This document shows, piece by piece, positions 32,768 through 42,949 of a stretch of 64,000 bases of DNA. The notes below the pieces were generated by a model, which did not search any database, was not told where the DNA came from, and saw only the letters and a program-made list of their open reading frames with translations. Location of the stretch: the NCBI GenBank assembly GCA_937944145.1, contig CALDZK010000001.1:124001-188000 (forward strand), written 5' to 3'. Every line of letters starts with the position of its first letter. Position 1 is the stretch's first letter. The position numbers were made by a program, and so were the translations under genes. Origin of the DNA: an uncultured Candidatus Altimarinota bacterium. Its GTDB lineage: Bacteria > Patescibacteriota > Gracilibacteria > BD1-5 > UBA6164.

Positions 32768-33784
32768 TTATTTCTTCATCTCTATTTTTATATCAGAGAG
32801 TACCTGTATAAAGAGATCCAATATTTCATTATATTGAGCTTTTTTAGAATCACTGATGTTGAGATCTTTTACTCTTCCTCTAAAAGCTGTAACTCTCTGA
32901 AAGAGGTTTCTTACTTGTTTTTCAGATATGTTTGGGATTGCTTTGTCTATTCTGTCACGTATGATTTTTTTTCTCGGATCTAGAGGTGATTTTGCGAGAG
33001 ATTTTTGTTTTGAGTCTTTTTTAGGAGTTGAAACACTAGCCTTTCCAGTATCTTGTACTATGAGTTTTCCTACCATTCATGCTGCACGGTGATTTCCTAC
33101 ACTACAATAATACTCAAATACTCCAGCCTTATCAGCGACAAAAGTAACGCTTGTCTTTCCTCATGTACTTACCTGATCAGTAGCTGCGTCAAACTCATCT
33201 ACCACCCAGTCATGAAATCCATCTGTACTTTCAAAGTTGATAGTCACTTTATCTCATGTATTTACACGGATTTCTTGTGTCGAAAACGCAAAGTTTTTTC
33301 CTGTAATATCAAATACTTTATGATTTTTTGAATCTGTCTTATCTGCGACTGCTACAAAATCCTGAACATCCCCTTCTACGATATGATCTGCTGGTGCTGG
33401 GTTTCCATCATCTGGTTCCAGAGTCAAAACATAAAAATCATAATCCGTATAATCGGTAGAACTTGTAAAGTTATTTACGTACTCACCATTTTCTTTTTCG
33501 AGTTTTCCTGTAGATATAAACGCAAATGGATTTTTACGAACTACCCATCCTTCATAAAAATCAGATCCTTTAGGATCATTGAGTTTTTTGAAATCCGCTT
33601 CGAGAGTATATCTCCCATCTGTATATCCAGCATGAGCTTTTCATACTGCATCACTTGGGGTAGAAACTCCACGAAACACTTCACCATTTGTAACATCTAC
33701 TATATTGTAATTATTTGCAGAGACAACTCCGGCTGTAAATACCACACTGACAAAAGCTACAAGAGATATAATACTTTTTTTCAT
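32768..33784 (-). CDS. Secreted cupredoxin-domain fusion protein
   Basis: 338 residues. Signal peptide (1-23). Domain 1 (30-130) has FYEGWVVRKNPFAFISTG and YVLTLEPDDGNPAPADHI, resembling the extracytoplasmic part of RskA-type anti-sigma factors. Domain 2 (140-235) is a type 1 copper cupredoxin: His in GFHDWVVDEF, then EYYCSVGNHRAAGM supplying Cys, His and Met ligands. The C-terminal 80 residues form a basic helical domain shared with the 35702-36931 protein. Likely an electron carrier or copper sensor at the surface; redox partner unknown. Confidence 0.8.
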
Positions 33785-33830
33785 AACATGAAAAATTATT
33801 AAGATAAACTAAGTAGGAGCCATCATAGTT

Positions 33831-33861
33831 AAAAACTCTTAAGCAAAGCTTAAGAGTTTTT
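33831..33861. terminator. Terminator, 14-bp perfect stem
   Basis: 33831-33844 is the exact reverse complement of 33848-33861, loop AAA, ending in T-run; lies after the Arg/Asp-rich gene. Confidence 0.85.
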
Positions 33862-33886
33862 TGGTAAAAAGTCACAAACAAAGAAA

Positions 33887-35155
33887 CTAGAAGTTAAAGA
33901 AGTGTTTTTTCGTAGAACTGCTTGATGAACTCGCAGGAAGTATTCTTACATTCCTTCCGTTTATGTCATCGATAAATCTATTTCTCGCATCGATACCTCT
34001 TTCTATTTCTAGCTGTTGTTGACGTAAACGTACATCTCTAGAAAATGTAGTATCCTTGTGGTGAGGATCATGATCGAAACGATCATCAAAGAGTGAATCT
34101 ATTCTCTTGTTTTGCTCTATGACATTTCTCTCTCTATCTAGCTGGTCGAGACGAAATCACTGTTCTCTTCCTGCAAAGTCTCTACGTTTCTCATCTCTTC
34201 TTATATCATTTTCAAGTCTATTAATCCTATCTGCCACTCTATTATCTTGTATTACATCTTTTTCTCTCTCTATTCTATCAATACGAAAACCATTTTCTCT
34301 GTCAGCAAAATCCCTACGTTTCTCATCTCTTCTCGTATCATTTTCAAGCCTATTGATTCTATCTGCTACTTTATTATCTTGTATTACGTCTTTTTCTCTC
34401 TCTATTCTATCAATACGAAAATTATTTTCTCTATCAGCAAAATCCCTACGTTGTATCTCTCTTTGTCTCTGGTTATCACGTCTATTTATACTATCGATTC
34501 TTCTGTTATCTCTGAGTATATCTCTTTCTCTATCTCTTCTCTCAAAACGAACATCATCTTCTCTCCTAAGAAAGTCTCTACGTTGTATCTCTCTTTGTCT
34601 TTCATTTTCAAATCTATTTATATCATCAATTCTTCTATTTTGTTGTCTGATTCTGCTCTCTCTGTCTAGCTGATCAAAACGAGAGTTCCCTCCTGTAAAA
34701 TGAGATCTACGATCATCAAAATGAAAGTCTCTCCCAAAAGATCTACGGTCATGAAAATCATCTCTAAAAAACCTGTCATTATGAAATCTATTTCTAGAAT
34801 CTCTCGAAGAGAGAAAACCTCTACGGTGAGAATCACGTCCAGTATAGTTTGGATTTCTGAGGTTAATAGAGTTGCCTATATAATCATATGGATCATAAAA
34901 CTCATCATGTACTACAGAGTTATCAAAAAAATGCTGACTTGATATTTTTTTACTCTGATTTGAAACTCTAGAACCATGTATTTCATGGTGGTCATAATAA
35001 GAAACATTTCCAAACTCATCCACCTCTGTATGCATATGATAGATCTTTCCTCCGACATTGAGATGATCATGTCTCCCTGCATCTGCAGATACACCAAGTA
35101 CACCTACAAACAAGAAACAAAGAAATCCAAGTATCATAACTCTTATATTTTTCAT
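33887..35155 (-). CDS. Secreted Arg/Asp/Glu-rich repeat protein
   Basis: 422 residues. Signal peptide 1-23, a His-rich segment (HDHLNVGGKIYHMH), then an extremely charged region. Units of about 44 residues of the type RRDFADRENxFRIDRIEREK plus DVIQDNxVADRINRLEND occur about three times nearly intact between 34150 and 34440, with diverged copies up to 34680. Long charged helices or coiled coil are expected. Ends TKKHFFNF. Homologues are unknown to me. The start at 35153-35155 is preferred over an upstream in-frame start because the signal peptide begins there. Confidence 0.8.
34150..34690 (-). repeat. Coding repeats of about 132 bases in the Arg/Asp-rich gene
   Basis: Blocks starting CTACGTTTCTCATCTCTTCT and ending TCTCTGTCAGCAAAATCC recur with few changes; they encode the 44-residue charged units. 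Confidence 0.75.
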
Positions 35156-35221
35156 AGTTTTTATAATAAATAAATAATTTATTAAATATACTATAGATAT
35201 TTTTAACAAAAAAGCAAATAT

Positions 35222-35610
35222 TTATTTATTTTCTTTTATAGGGTCTAAAAATAGCAACTTTTTAAAAGAATAACGAGAAGTTTGATCGGTAATTCAGAGC
35301 TTGAAAATATCTTTTTGATGCGGAGTATATGTCCTAAAAATATAATCCCATATCGAGAGAAAAAATTCATATCTATATCATTATGATGAACATTATGAAA
35401 CTTCCAAAATAAAGGTATTTTATGAAACGCTACATGTTCTGCATATATAACCAACTCCAAAATCAAAAACCCTACAATACTCGAAAATACATACCCAACA
35501 GAAAATACATGAAATATACCAATATTATTATCTGCAGCATAGAGTGCTACAAATATAGGAGTAATAAAAAGTTCTCTATCCTCCTGATAGCCTGAATATC
35601 AGTTGTTTTT
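35222..35610 (-). pseudogene. Fatty acid hydroxylase/sterol desaturase remnant with frameshift
   Basis: A membrane segment followed by EHVAFHKIPLFWKFHNVHH, a di-iron His motif of this superfamily, is read in one frame up to a run of six T (35360-35375 region). The expected C-terminal signature FFLSIWDYIFRTYTP continues in another frame and ends DPIKENK at TAA 35222-35224. Adding one T to the run would join them. No ATG begins the frame, the N-terminal half and other His clusters are missing, and the upstream terminator abuts it, so it is probably a decayed gene. Confidence 0.7.
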
Positions 35611-35630
35611 CTATAAGCAAAAAAAATCCA

Positions 35631-35651
35631 GAGTAGCAAATAATGCTACTC
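35631..35651 (-). terminator. Terminator of the tandem-domain gene
   Basis: Stem GAGTAGCA/TGCTACTC, five-base loop, then TGGA and eight T on the minus strand. Confidence 0.75.
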
Positions 35652-35701
35652 CAGAAATAAAAACTCAGAGATTTATGATGTAGAGTTTTTCTACGATGTA
35701 C

Positions 35702-36931
35702 TTACTTTGTAGCTATTTTTTCTTGTAGTATTTCTATAAGTATTTTCAAAATAGGTTCATACTGTCTCTTTTTTGTATCTGAAAACTTTGTGTTACTAAG
35801 GTTATCTCTAAAACGAAGAATCCTATCTAATAATCTCTCCTGGTCTATATCTAGGGTATCGAGTCTAGAACTAATAGTACTACGGAGTTTTTGTTCTTGC
35901 TCAGTTGAGAATCATCCTGACTGAACCTTCTTTACAGTATCTTGTTTTGGAGCTTTATCTATGATATCTGCTTTGGTTTTTGTAGTATTCTTTGGTGGAG
36001 TGACTGCCGGAGTAGACTGGTTAGTAGTAGCTGGAGTTTTTCTGACAGTGTCTTCAGGAACATTTCAAAAAACTACTTCTCCTTCAAATATATGATCTGC
36101 TGGCTCTGGATCACCATCGTTTGGTTCGAGTGTCAAAACATAAAAGTCATAACTACGATAGTCTATATCACTCGTAAAATTATTTCTATATTGCCCGAGT
36201 GATCTTTTTTGGAGTTCTCCCGTAGATATAAACTTAAAAGGGTCTCTCTGAACGAGCCATCCTTCATAAAAATCATCCCCTTTTGGAGTTCCTAAACTAT
36301 CAAATACTGCCTCCAAGCTAAATTGTCCATTTTCATAATCTACTTGAGCATATCCACTCGCTCTTTTGGGAGTAATGAGACCTTTTACGATTTTTCCATC
36401 AGTAACATTTTTGAGATTTTTTACAAATATGTTATTTACAACTGATTCATCTTTTGATTGTACTTCTCCTTCAAATATATGATCTGCTGGTGCTGGATCA
36501 CCATCGTTTGGTTCAAGAGTCAAAACGTAAAAATCATAACTACGGTAGTCTATATCACTCTCAAAAGTATTAATAAAATCTCCGTTTGATTGTCTTTCGA
36601 GTTCTCAAGTTGAGATAAATTTGAAAGGATCTCTCTGAACGAGCCATCCCTCATAAAAATCATCTCCCCTAGGAGCAGACAAATCATGAAAACCAGCAAA
36701 AAGTTCAAACTGTCCATTTTCATAAAACACATCTGCATGTCCTCATGATCTACTTGCTGTTCTGATACCTCTCACTGTAGCTCTTTTTGTTACATCCGTA
36801 AGAGTATCCTCTGAGAGAGTTGGAGCAAACTTTTTTGTAAACGTCTCTGTGTTAAAAGTCGCAGCAAATCCTGTCTGCAATAACATAAACCAGAACATCA
36901 CTAAACTAAAAAATGCAATTATTCTTTTCAT
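35702..36931 (-). CDS. Secreted protein with two RskA-like domains
   Basis: 409 residues. Signal peptide 1-23; two tandem copies (about 45-145 and 160-270) of the FYEGWLVQRDPFKFISTGEL ... YDFYVLTLEPNDGDP ... ADHIFEGE domain also found in the cupredoxin protein; a Pro/Thr linker; and a C-terminal helical domain (SDTKKRQYEPILKILIEIL) paralogous to that of 32768-33784. The two domain copies are also near-identical at DNA level (36085-36260 and 36475-36670), so the duplication is recent. No copper ligands. Role unknown. Confidence 0.8.
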
Positions 36932-36977
36932 AGGTATAAAATAAGTAAATAAAAATAGTACTATAGTTATAGTATAA

Positions 36978-37018
36978 AAAAGCCCTTAAATCAAGCTTAA
37001 CTCAATATAAGGGTTTTT
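36978..37018. terminator. Terminator of the Ser/Arg/Phe repeat gene
   Basis: Imperfect stem AAGCCCTTA/TAAGGGTTT around a long loop, with A and T runs on both sides. Confidence 0.6.
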
Positions 37019-37043
37019 ATATACTACAAGGTATTGAGTAAAA

Positions 37044-37466
37044 CTATCTGTATACTCTTGAGCTTCTACCACTATGAAATCTACTACTAGAACTTCTATG
37101 AAACCTACTGCTTGACCCTCTGTGGAATCTGCTAGAGTTACGAAATCTACTACTAGAACTTCTATGAAACCTACTGCTTGATCCTCTGTGGAATCTGCTA
37201 GAGTTACGAAATCTACTACTAGAACTTCTATGAAACCTACTGCTTGATCCCCTGTGGAATCTGCTAGAGTTACGAAACCTACTACTTGATCCTCTATGAA
37301 ACCTACTAGAAGCTATCAGATTATTATGTTTTTTGATATCTAGATGATGAGAGAGAGATGATGATTTCGAGGTAATATGTGATGAACTATGATCTGCTCC
37401 AACTGAAGCAAAAAGACCAATAAAAACTCAAATAAGCAAAAAGAATCTGACATATGTTTTTCCCAT
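37044..37466 (-). CDS. Secreted Ser/Arg/Phe/His repeat protein, 140 residues
   Basis: Signal peptide (1-24, one UGA Gly), then three tandem copies of a 22-residue unit (RNSSRFHRGSSSRFHRSSSS plus RF) and partial copies, ending GRSSRVYR. Strongly basic, low complexity. Could bind nucleic acid or polyanionic glycans outside the cell, by composition only. Confidence 0.75.
37075..37272. repeat. Three tandem 66-bp coding repeats
   Basis: Unit starting GAAATCTACTACTAGAACTT repeats at 37075, 37141 and 37207 with one to three changes per copy, then a partial unit. Confidence 0.85.
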
Positions 37467-37548
37467 AATACAATATATTATTTGTAAAGTGATTTTTATT
37501 ATAAGAGATTATACTTAAACGTTTCTTAATAAAATACAAAATTACAAA

Positions 37549-37576
37549 AAAGTCTCTCTTAAAAAAGAGGGACTTT
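37549..37576. terminator. Terminator of the aldehyde dehydrogenase operon
   Basis: Stem AAAGTCTCTCTT/AAGAGGGACTTT with four-base loop; T-run on the minus strand. Confidence 0.8.
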
Positions 37577-37596
37577 AAAAAACATAAAACCACATA

Positions 37597-38967
37597 CTAT
37601 TTTGAATAAATAATAGCTTTTTTATTCGTAAACTCTCTGAGTCATTCTCTTCCATTTTCCTTTCCGTATCCAGATTTCTTTACTCCCCCAAAAGGCAGAT
37701 GTGGTTTAGATGCTGCTCATTCATTTATAAAGATCATCCCTCCCTCGAGTTGATCTGCTATCTCTCTACACTGCGTTTCATCATCACCATATACCACAGC
37801 TGAGAGTCCAAAATCACTATCATTTGCGATTCTAATAGAATCTTGTATATCCTTTGATTTGATGATGCTCGCTACTGGACCAAATATTTCTTCGTTATAC
37901 GAAGTCATCTCAGATGTGACATCAGCAAGGATAGTCCCTTCGTAAAATTGGTCTCTATCTCCAGATTTCTTTCATCCTACTATCAGTCTGGCTCCCTCAG
38001 AAATAGATCTCTGAACTTGGTCATCTATATCATTTACGAGCTTGAGTGAAGACATAGGTGGTATCTGAGTTGAGGCTTCCATTGGGTTACCTGTTTTCAT
38101 AGTTTCCATGTATTTTCCCATCTCTTCTACGAACTCATCATAATGTTTTTCCATAACTATAAATCTCTTAGAAGAGTTACATTTTTGTCCTCCATTTGAT
38201 ATACGGCAAGCTGTTGCCTCACGAACCATTTGTTTTGTATCGCTGTGATCAGCGAGTACAAATGCATCATTTCCTCAGAGTTCTAGTACAGATCTCTTGA
38301 GATATTTCCCAGCAAGGGACCCAACAGCACTTCCAGCTCACTCTGAGCCTGTGAGATTTACTCCTGCTACATGTTTATTTGCGATGATATGTTCTGATTG
38401 GGATCCTGAGATAAATATGTTTGTATATATTCATTTTGGAAAACCAGCCATATCAAAGAATTTTTCTATCTGCTCAGCACACATAGGAACAATAGAAGCA
38501 TGTTTGTATACGGTAGTATTTCCTGCGAGGATATTTGGTACTGCAGCTCTGAGGACTTGGTTATATGGAAAATTCCATGGTCCTACACCATATATAACTC
38601 CCAAAGCATCGTGTTTGTATTTTCCTTTTGTTCCATTTTCGTCAAACTCTTTGTCTCCGAGAGTATCCTCAGCATTATCAGCAAACCATCTAATAAGACT
38701 TGCTGTTGATTTCACTCCACTGAGAGAAGCACTATAGAGCATTCCCATCTCGATAGTCTGGAGTTCTGCGTATTTTTCTGCATCTGCGTCCATGATATCA
38801 GCGAGCTTGTGAAACAATTGTTTTCTATGTTCCCAACTCGTCTGCTTCCACTCTAAGTGCGCGTCATGGGCTCTCTGTATAATAACATCAAGTTCATCAT
38901 TACTCAGAGTCTGAAACTCTGCATTTACTTCTCCATTGTATGGATTTATGGATTGGATCGTTCACAT
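37597..38967 (-). CDS. NAD(P)-dependent aldehyde dehydrogenase (succinate-semialdehyde type)
   Basis: 456 residues. Oxidises an aldehyde to its acid. VGPWNFPYNQVLRAAVPNI and LTGSEGAGSAVG are the cofactor-binding parts, VLELGGNDAF holds the general-base Glu (second Gly is UGA), GGQKCNSSKR the catalytic Cys, and EEIFGPVASI the C-terminal motif. The motifs resemble the GabD/Sad group; substrate not certain. Starts 12 bases after the ribH-like stop. Confidence 0.93.
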
Positions 38968-38979
38968 AGTATATTGTAA

Positions 38980-39423
38980 TTAAGAAATATTTTTATGTAC
39001 TTTAATAATCTCAAGACAGGACTGCCCTGCTTCTTGTCATTTGATCTTCATATGTTTACTATAAAACTCTACATCTCGTGGATTTTCTCTATCAAATTTC
39101 ATAGGAGAAAGGCAAGATGACAAAATAGGAACTCCCGTCTCTACACTTACACGGATAATGTTCTCTACCACACTAGAAGCTACAAAGTCAAACCTATAAA
39201 TAGGGTTTTCGCATACAAATGCCACAGCCACTATAGCACTATAGTTTCCAGCTTCTGCGAGTTTTTTTGCAAGCAGGGGAATCTCTACTCCACCTGGAAC
39301 TTGGATAACTTCTATATCAGATTCTTGGATTCATTTTTCTTGAAGTGTAGAAACACATCATTCCACGCATGGTCCTACAAATTCGGGGTTCCATCTCGTG
39401 GTTATAATAGCAATTTTTTTCAT
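38980..39423 (-). CDS. Lumazine-synthase-like protein (RibH family)
   Basis: 147 residues. MKKIAIITTRGNPEF and VPGGVEIPLLAKKLAEAGNY follow the 6,7-dimethyl-8-ribityllumazine synthase pattern, as does ETGVPILSS. However the catalytic-loop segment reads AFVCENPIYRFDFV, so Arg stands where lumazine synthases have the general acid/base His, and the Gly-rich turn is lost. No other riboflavin genes are in the window. Either a divergent enzyme or a paralogue with another role. It precedes the aldehyde dehydrogenase in an operon. Confidence 0.7.
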
Positions 39424-39482
39424 TTAAACATTATATAAATACCTGCACTATAGTATAGATAAAGCTCTTTATTTCAAGGCTA

Positions 39483-39665
39483 TTATCTAAGCGCATAATT
39501 CTCTTTTAGTTCGTGAAACACAAAGCACTCCTGATTTTCTACTGCAGGACTCTTCTCACTACACTTTTTGCATTGAAATATCAGTAGGTCACGACTCTTT
39601 CTGTCTCATATAGGTTTTTCAAATCCACAATGAGGACACTCAATGACACAAACTTTATGAGTCAT
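39483..39665 (-). CDS. Zinc-ribbon protein, 60 residues
   Basis: Two CxxC pairs (ECPHCGFEK and QCKKCSEK) predict one zinc ribbon; then ENQECFVFHEL, which recalls small GDCCVFCSY-type proteins where a cysteine pair follows. Function unknown. Stop is TAA 39483-39485. Confidence 0.7.
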
Positions 39666-39737
39666 AGAATAAAAAAGAAAAAATAATAATTCTAAGGGTA
39701 ATAATAGACCTTAAAGGGAGGTTAAAGAGAAATATCT

Positions 39738-41363
39738 TTACGTTATCTTCCCATCTCTTGGATATTCAAAATCCAGATCTATAATCGTCAGTCCTTTTTG
39801 TTTCAGACTCTCCTCTAGTGCTCATTTAAAATCTCATTTTTTTTCTACCTTCACTCCCCTAGCACCAAAACTCTCAGCGAGTTTTACAAAGTCGGGATTT
39901 CCAAAATCAAGTCCATAGTCTCCAAAACCTGCATCTTCTTGCTTCCATTTTATCATTCCATAGTTACTGTTGTTGAGAACCACAATAACCATATCAAGCT
40001 TCATACGAACTATGGTTTCTATATCTCATAAATTCATCACAAATCATCCATCACCAGTAACACACACAACATTTTGCTCTGGATGAAGTCTCTTTGCTTC
40101 CATAGCAGATGCGTATCCTGCACCCATAGTTGCAAGCGCATTATCAAGCAAAATAGTATTTGGGGCACGAGCAGGGTAATTACGAGCAAGCCATACTTTA
40201 TAGAGCCCATTATCAAGAGTAAGTATATCTTTATCATCGAGAACTTCCCTGAGGTCTTTTGCGAGCCTGCGAGGCATCATGTATGGGAAATCATCTTCAA
40301 GCGAGAGACTATCTGCTATTTTTTTATGATTTTCTACATTGATTTTGTATATCTTACTAAAGTCCCAGTTGCTCGTATTTATCTCTGACTGGCAAAGTTC
40401 CCAAAACACATTTCCTATATCTCCTATAACATCCATATATGGACTATAAACATAATCAAAATGAGATTTCATAAAGTTTACGTTTATCACTGGAATTCCA
40501 TTGATACCAAGCATTTCTGTTGGTTTCTCTGCGTTATCATAGCCAACTGAGATAATGAGATCCGAATGTGCAAGTGCGTCATGGATATAATCCCCTGATG
40601 TCAAAGCAGCTGTTCCGAGATAATTTTCTTGTCTCCCTTCTACCACTCATTTTCCCATCTGAGAGGTAAAATATGGAATATTATACTTTTCTATAAACTC
40701 TGTAAGATATCTTGTAATACGCTTTCTATTGGCTCCAGCTCCTATTAAAATGACTGGAGATTTTGCTTTTTCCAGCTCCGTTACCAAAAGAGGGATCGTT
40801 TTATAGTCAACTACTGGACGACGAATAGTTTGAGTTTTTAGATCTACGATAGAGTATTTTTCTGGTACTTCCTCTGCTGCTATATCTTCTGCAAGTTCTA
40901 TATGAACAGCTCCTGGTTTTTCTTCCTCTGCTATACGAAAAGCATTTTCGAGAATATAAGGAATACGCTCCCCCGATGGAATATCTGTTGCGTACTTAGT
41001 AATTGGTTTCATCATCCCAACTACATCTATGATTTGAAATGCTCATTGTTTAGAGTGATTTTGAGGTTTTTGTCCGGTGATAACCATCAGTGGCATCCCA
41101 CCGAGTTGTGCGTAGGCTACTCCTGTCATCATGTTGGTTGCACCAGGTCCAAGAGTCGCTATCGCGACACCAGTTTTTCCAGTAAATCTCCCATATGTCG
41201 CTGCCATAAACACGGCTGTTTGCTCATTACGAGTCAAAACAAGTTTGATTTTCGAATGAGAGAGTGACTCAAGTATATCAAGATTTTCTTCTCCAGGAAC
41301 ACCATAGATTGTGTCTACTCATTTGCTCTCAAGAATCTTTACAAATAAATCAGAAGCTTTCAT
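39738..41363 (-). CDS. Thiamine-pyrophosphate enzyme, acetolactate synthase large subunit type
   Basis: 541 residues. MKASDLFVKILESKGVDTIYG and VPGEENLDILE form the PYR domain with the catalytic Glu region; LGPGATNMMTGVAYAQLGG and GAVHIELAEDIA follow; the T-motif GDGGFVMNLGDIETIVRMKL with LNNSNYGMIKWKQ binds TPP-Mg (third Gly of GDGG from UGA). Closest in pattern to AlsS-type acetolactate synthases, which condense two pyruvates. No regulatory subunit or later branched-chain genes are nearby. Confidence 0.88.
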
Positions 41364-41449
41364 AAAAAATAATAAATTTAGAAAATAATATTACACATAA
41401 TAATAAAATAGAGTATATAATACAAACTTAAATCAAAGTAAAAGCAAAA

Positions 41450-42154
41450 TTAGTTATAATTCTTGTTATACCCCACCTTCTGCTCATATACCTTATTCAT
41501 TTTTTTATGATCTTTCCCTAAAAGAAAACAAATCTTTAAGTATTGATTTAAAAGTCATTGTTTGAGTATACCTCGTTTTTGAAATCTACGGGCTGAAGTC
41601 ACGATTTTTTCAGAGATTATTTTTGGTTTCCCAAACTGCAGCATATTGTAAGAAAAAATAGTATCCTCAAATATATCATCTTCACCAAAAAGAGATGTCT
41701 TTTCTAGCTCCAAACGTCTGGCAAATATACAGTGATCCAGATACAAGATACCTCTACGACCACGAACAAAGTTCGAATACCAAGAAGTAAATCTCAGTAT
41801 AAAATTATCCAGGTCAAAACTATGCAGGTGTCCTCACCATGTAGCTCCCGCTCTTACAGCACTATCTATTGCTTTGAAACTATTTTTTGGAAGGAGAGCA
41901 ACACTATGATGAAATAATACAATATCTCATGATGATTTTGAGAACCCATAATTGAGCCTCTGAGCTCTATTTGAATCTGGAAGTTGAAATACATAAGGAG
42001 TATAGTTACGACACAATTCTACTGTTCCATCCGTACTTTTGTTATCAACGACTATTATCTCATACCCTCACTCTTGCAGTACAATAGCCTCAAAGATCTT
42101 TTCAAGATAGTGATTACGAATTTCATTGTTGGTCGAGAGAATTACTGATATCAT
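41450..42154 (-). CDS. Family 2 glycosyltransferase, TIGR04283 (arsenosugar cluster) type
   Basis: 234 residues. MISVILSTNNEIRNHYLEK start, EIIVVDNKSTDGTVE, the FHHS segment, RRGILYLDHCIFARR, EDDIFEDTIFSYNML and the C-terminal IVTSARRFQKRGILKQGLLN stretch match the TIGR04283 pattern (TSxRRWxxxGxxRTxLxN). Expected to move a sugar onto the product of the radical SAM enzyme. Fourth and last gene of the cluster beginning at 44779. Confidence 0.75.
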
Positions 42155-42160
42155 ATATCC

Positions 42161-42925
42161 TTAATCAAATCTATAAACAAATCCCTCAAAGCTATAATCA
42201 TTATTTTTCTTACTGAGGGATTCTATTATTTTTTGAAATACTTCCCTAGATTTTGCTATATTTTCTCCAAGTTCTTCCATAGAAGTATTTGTTTCCATAA
42301 CACCATTTGCATAATCTACGGCAAAACAAACCTGAGCAATAGGGATCTCGAGTTCATTTGCCAAAATAATCTCTGGGCCACAGGTCTGACTCACGAGATC
42401 TCAACCGCAATTTCTATACATACGGATCTCTCATTTTGAATTAAAACGAGGTCATACAGCATACGCGTAACAAGCAGTATCTATAACCGAAGAACCAAGT
42501 ATATCTTGTATATCTGACATGATTTGCGAGTTATAAAAACTCCCTGCTATGAGATGTCCTCTCCCTGGTTTTCAAGCAGTATCAAAAAAACTACATATCT
42601 CTCCATTTGGGAGTCTATTTTCCAAAAAAAGCAGATCATCCACCAAGTATGGTTCTGCGAGTTTGTAGTCAGTATTGAGAACTCCTGCAACTGAAAAAGA
42701 AACTATTTTTGTAACTCCAACATTTTTGAGTGCTTGGATACAAGCTTTATAGTTTATATGATGTGGGAGGTACTCGTGGTTTTTTCCGTGTCGTGGGAGT
42801 ATCGCTACAGGAGTAGCGTGTATATCTCAAAGCAAAAGAGTGACTTCTCCAAAGTCAGTTATTATTTTTTTTTCCTCGAGTCCAGGATAATCATAAAATG
42901 AGGTTCCTACTATAAATCCAAACAT
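42161..42925 (-). CDS. Methylthioadenosine/purine nucleoside phosphorylase family protein
   Basis: 254 residues. AILPRHGKNHEYLPHHINYKA is the MTAP/PNP phosphate and base-binding signature; GPRFNSKGEIRMYRNCGGDLV and the SQTCGPEIILANELEIP segment are also typical. Cleaves a purine nucleoside such as methylthioadenosine or deoxyadenosine. PNP-like genes are recurrent partners of ArsS, where a 5'-deoxyadenosyl donor is used. Confidence 0.85.
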
Positions 42926-42949
42926 AGTAAAAAAGTTATAATATAAATA

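Noticed and set aside
34150-34690. CRISPR-like repeats
   Set aside because: They are imperfect coding repeats of 44 residues in one open frame.
37075-37272. CRISPR array
   Set aside because: Repeats are contiguous 66-bp units in frame inside a secreted protein gene, with no spacers and no cas genes.
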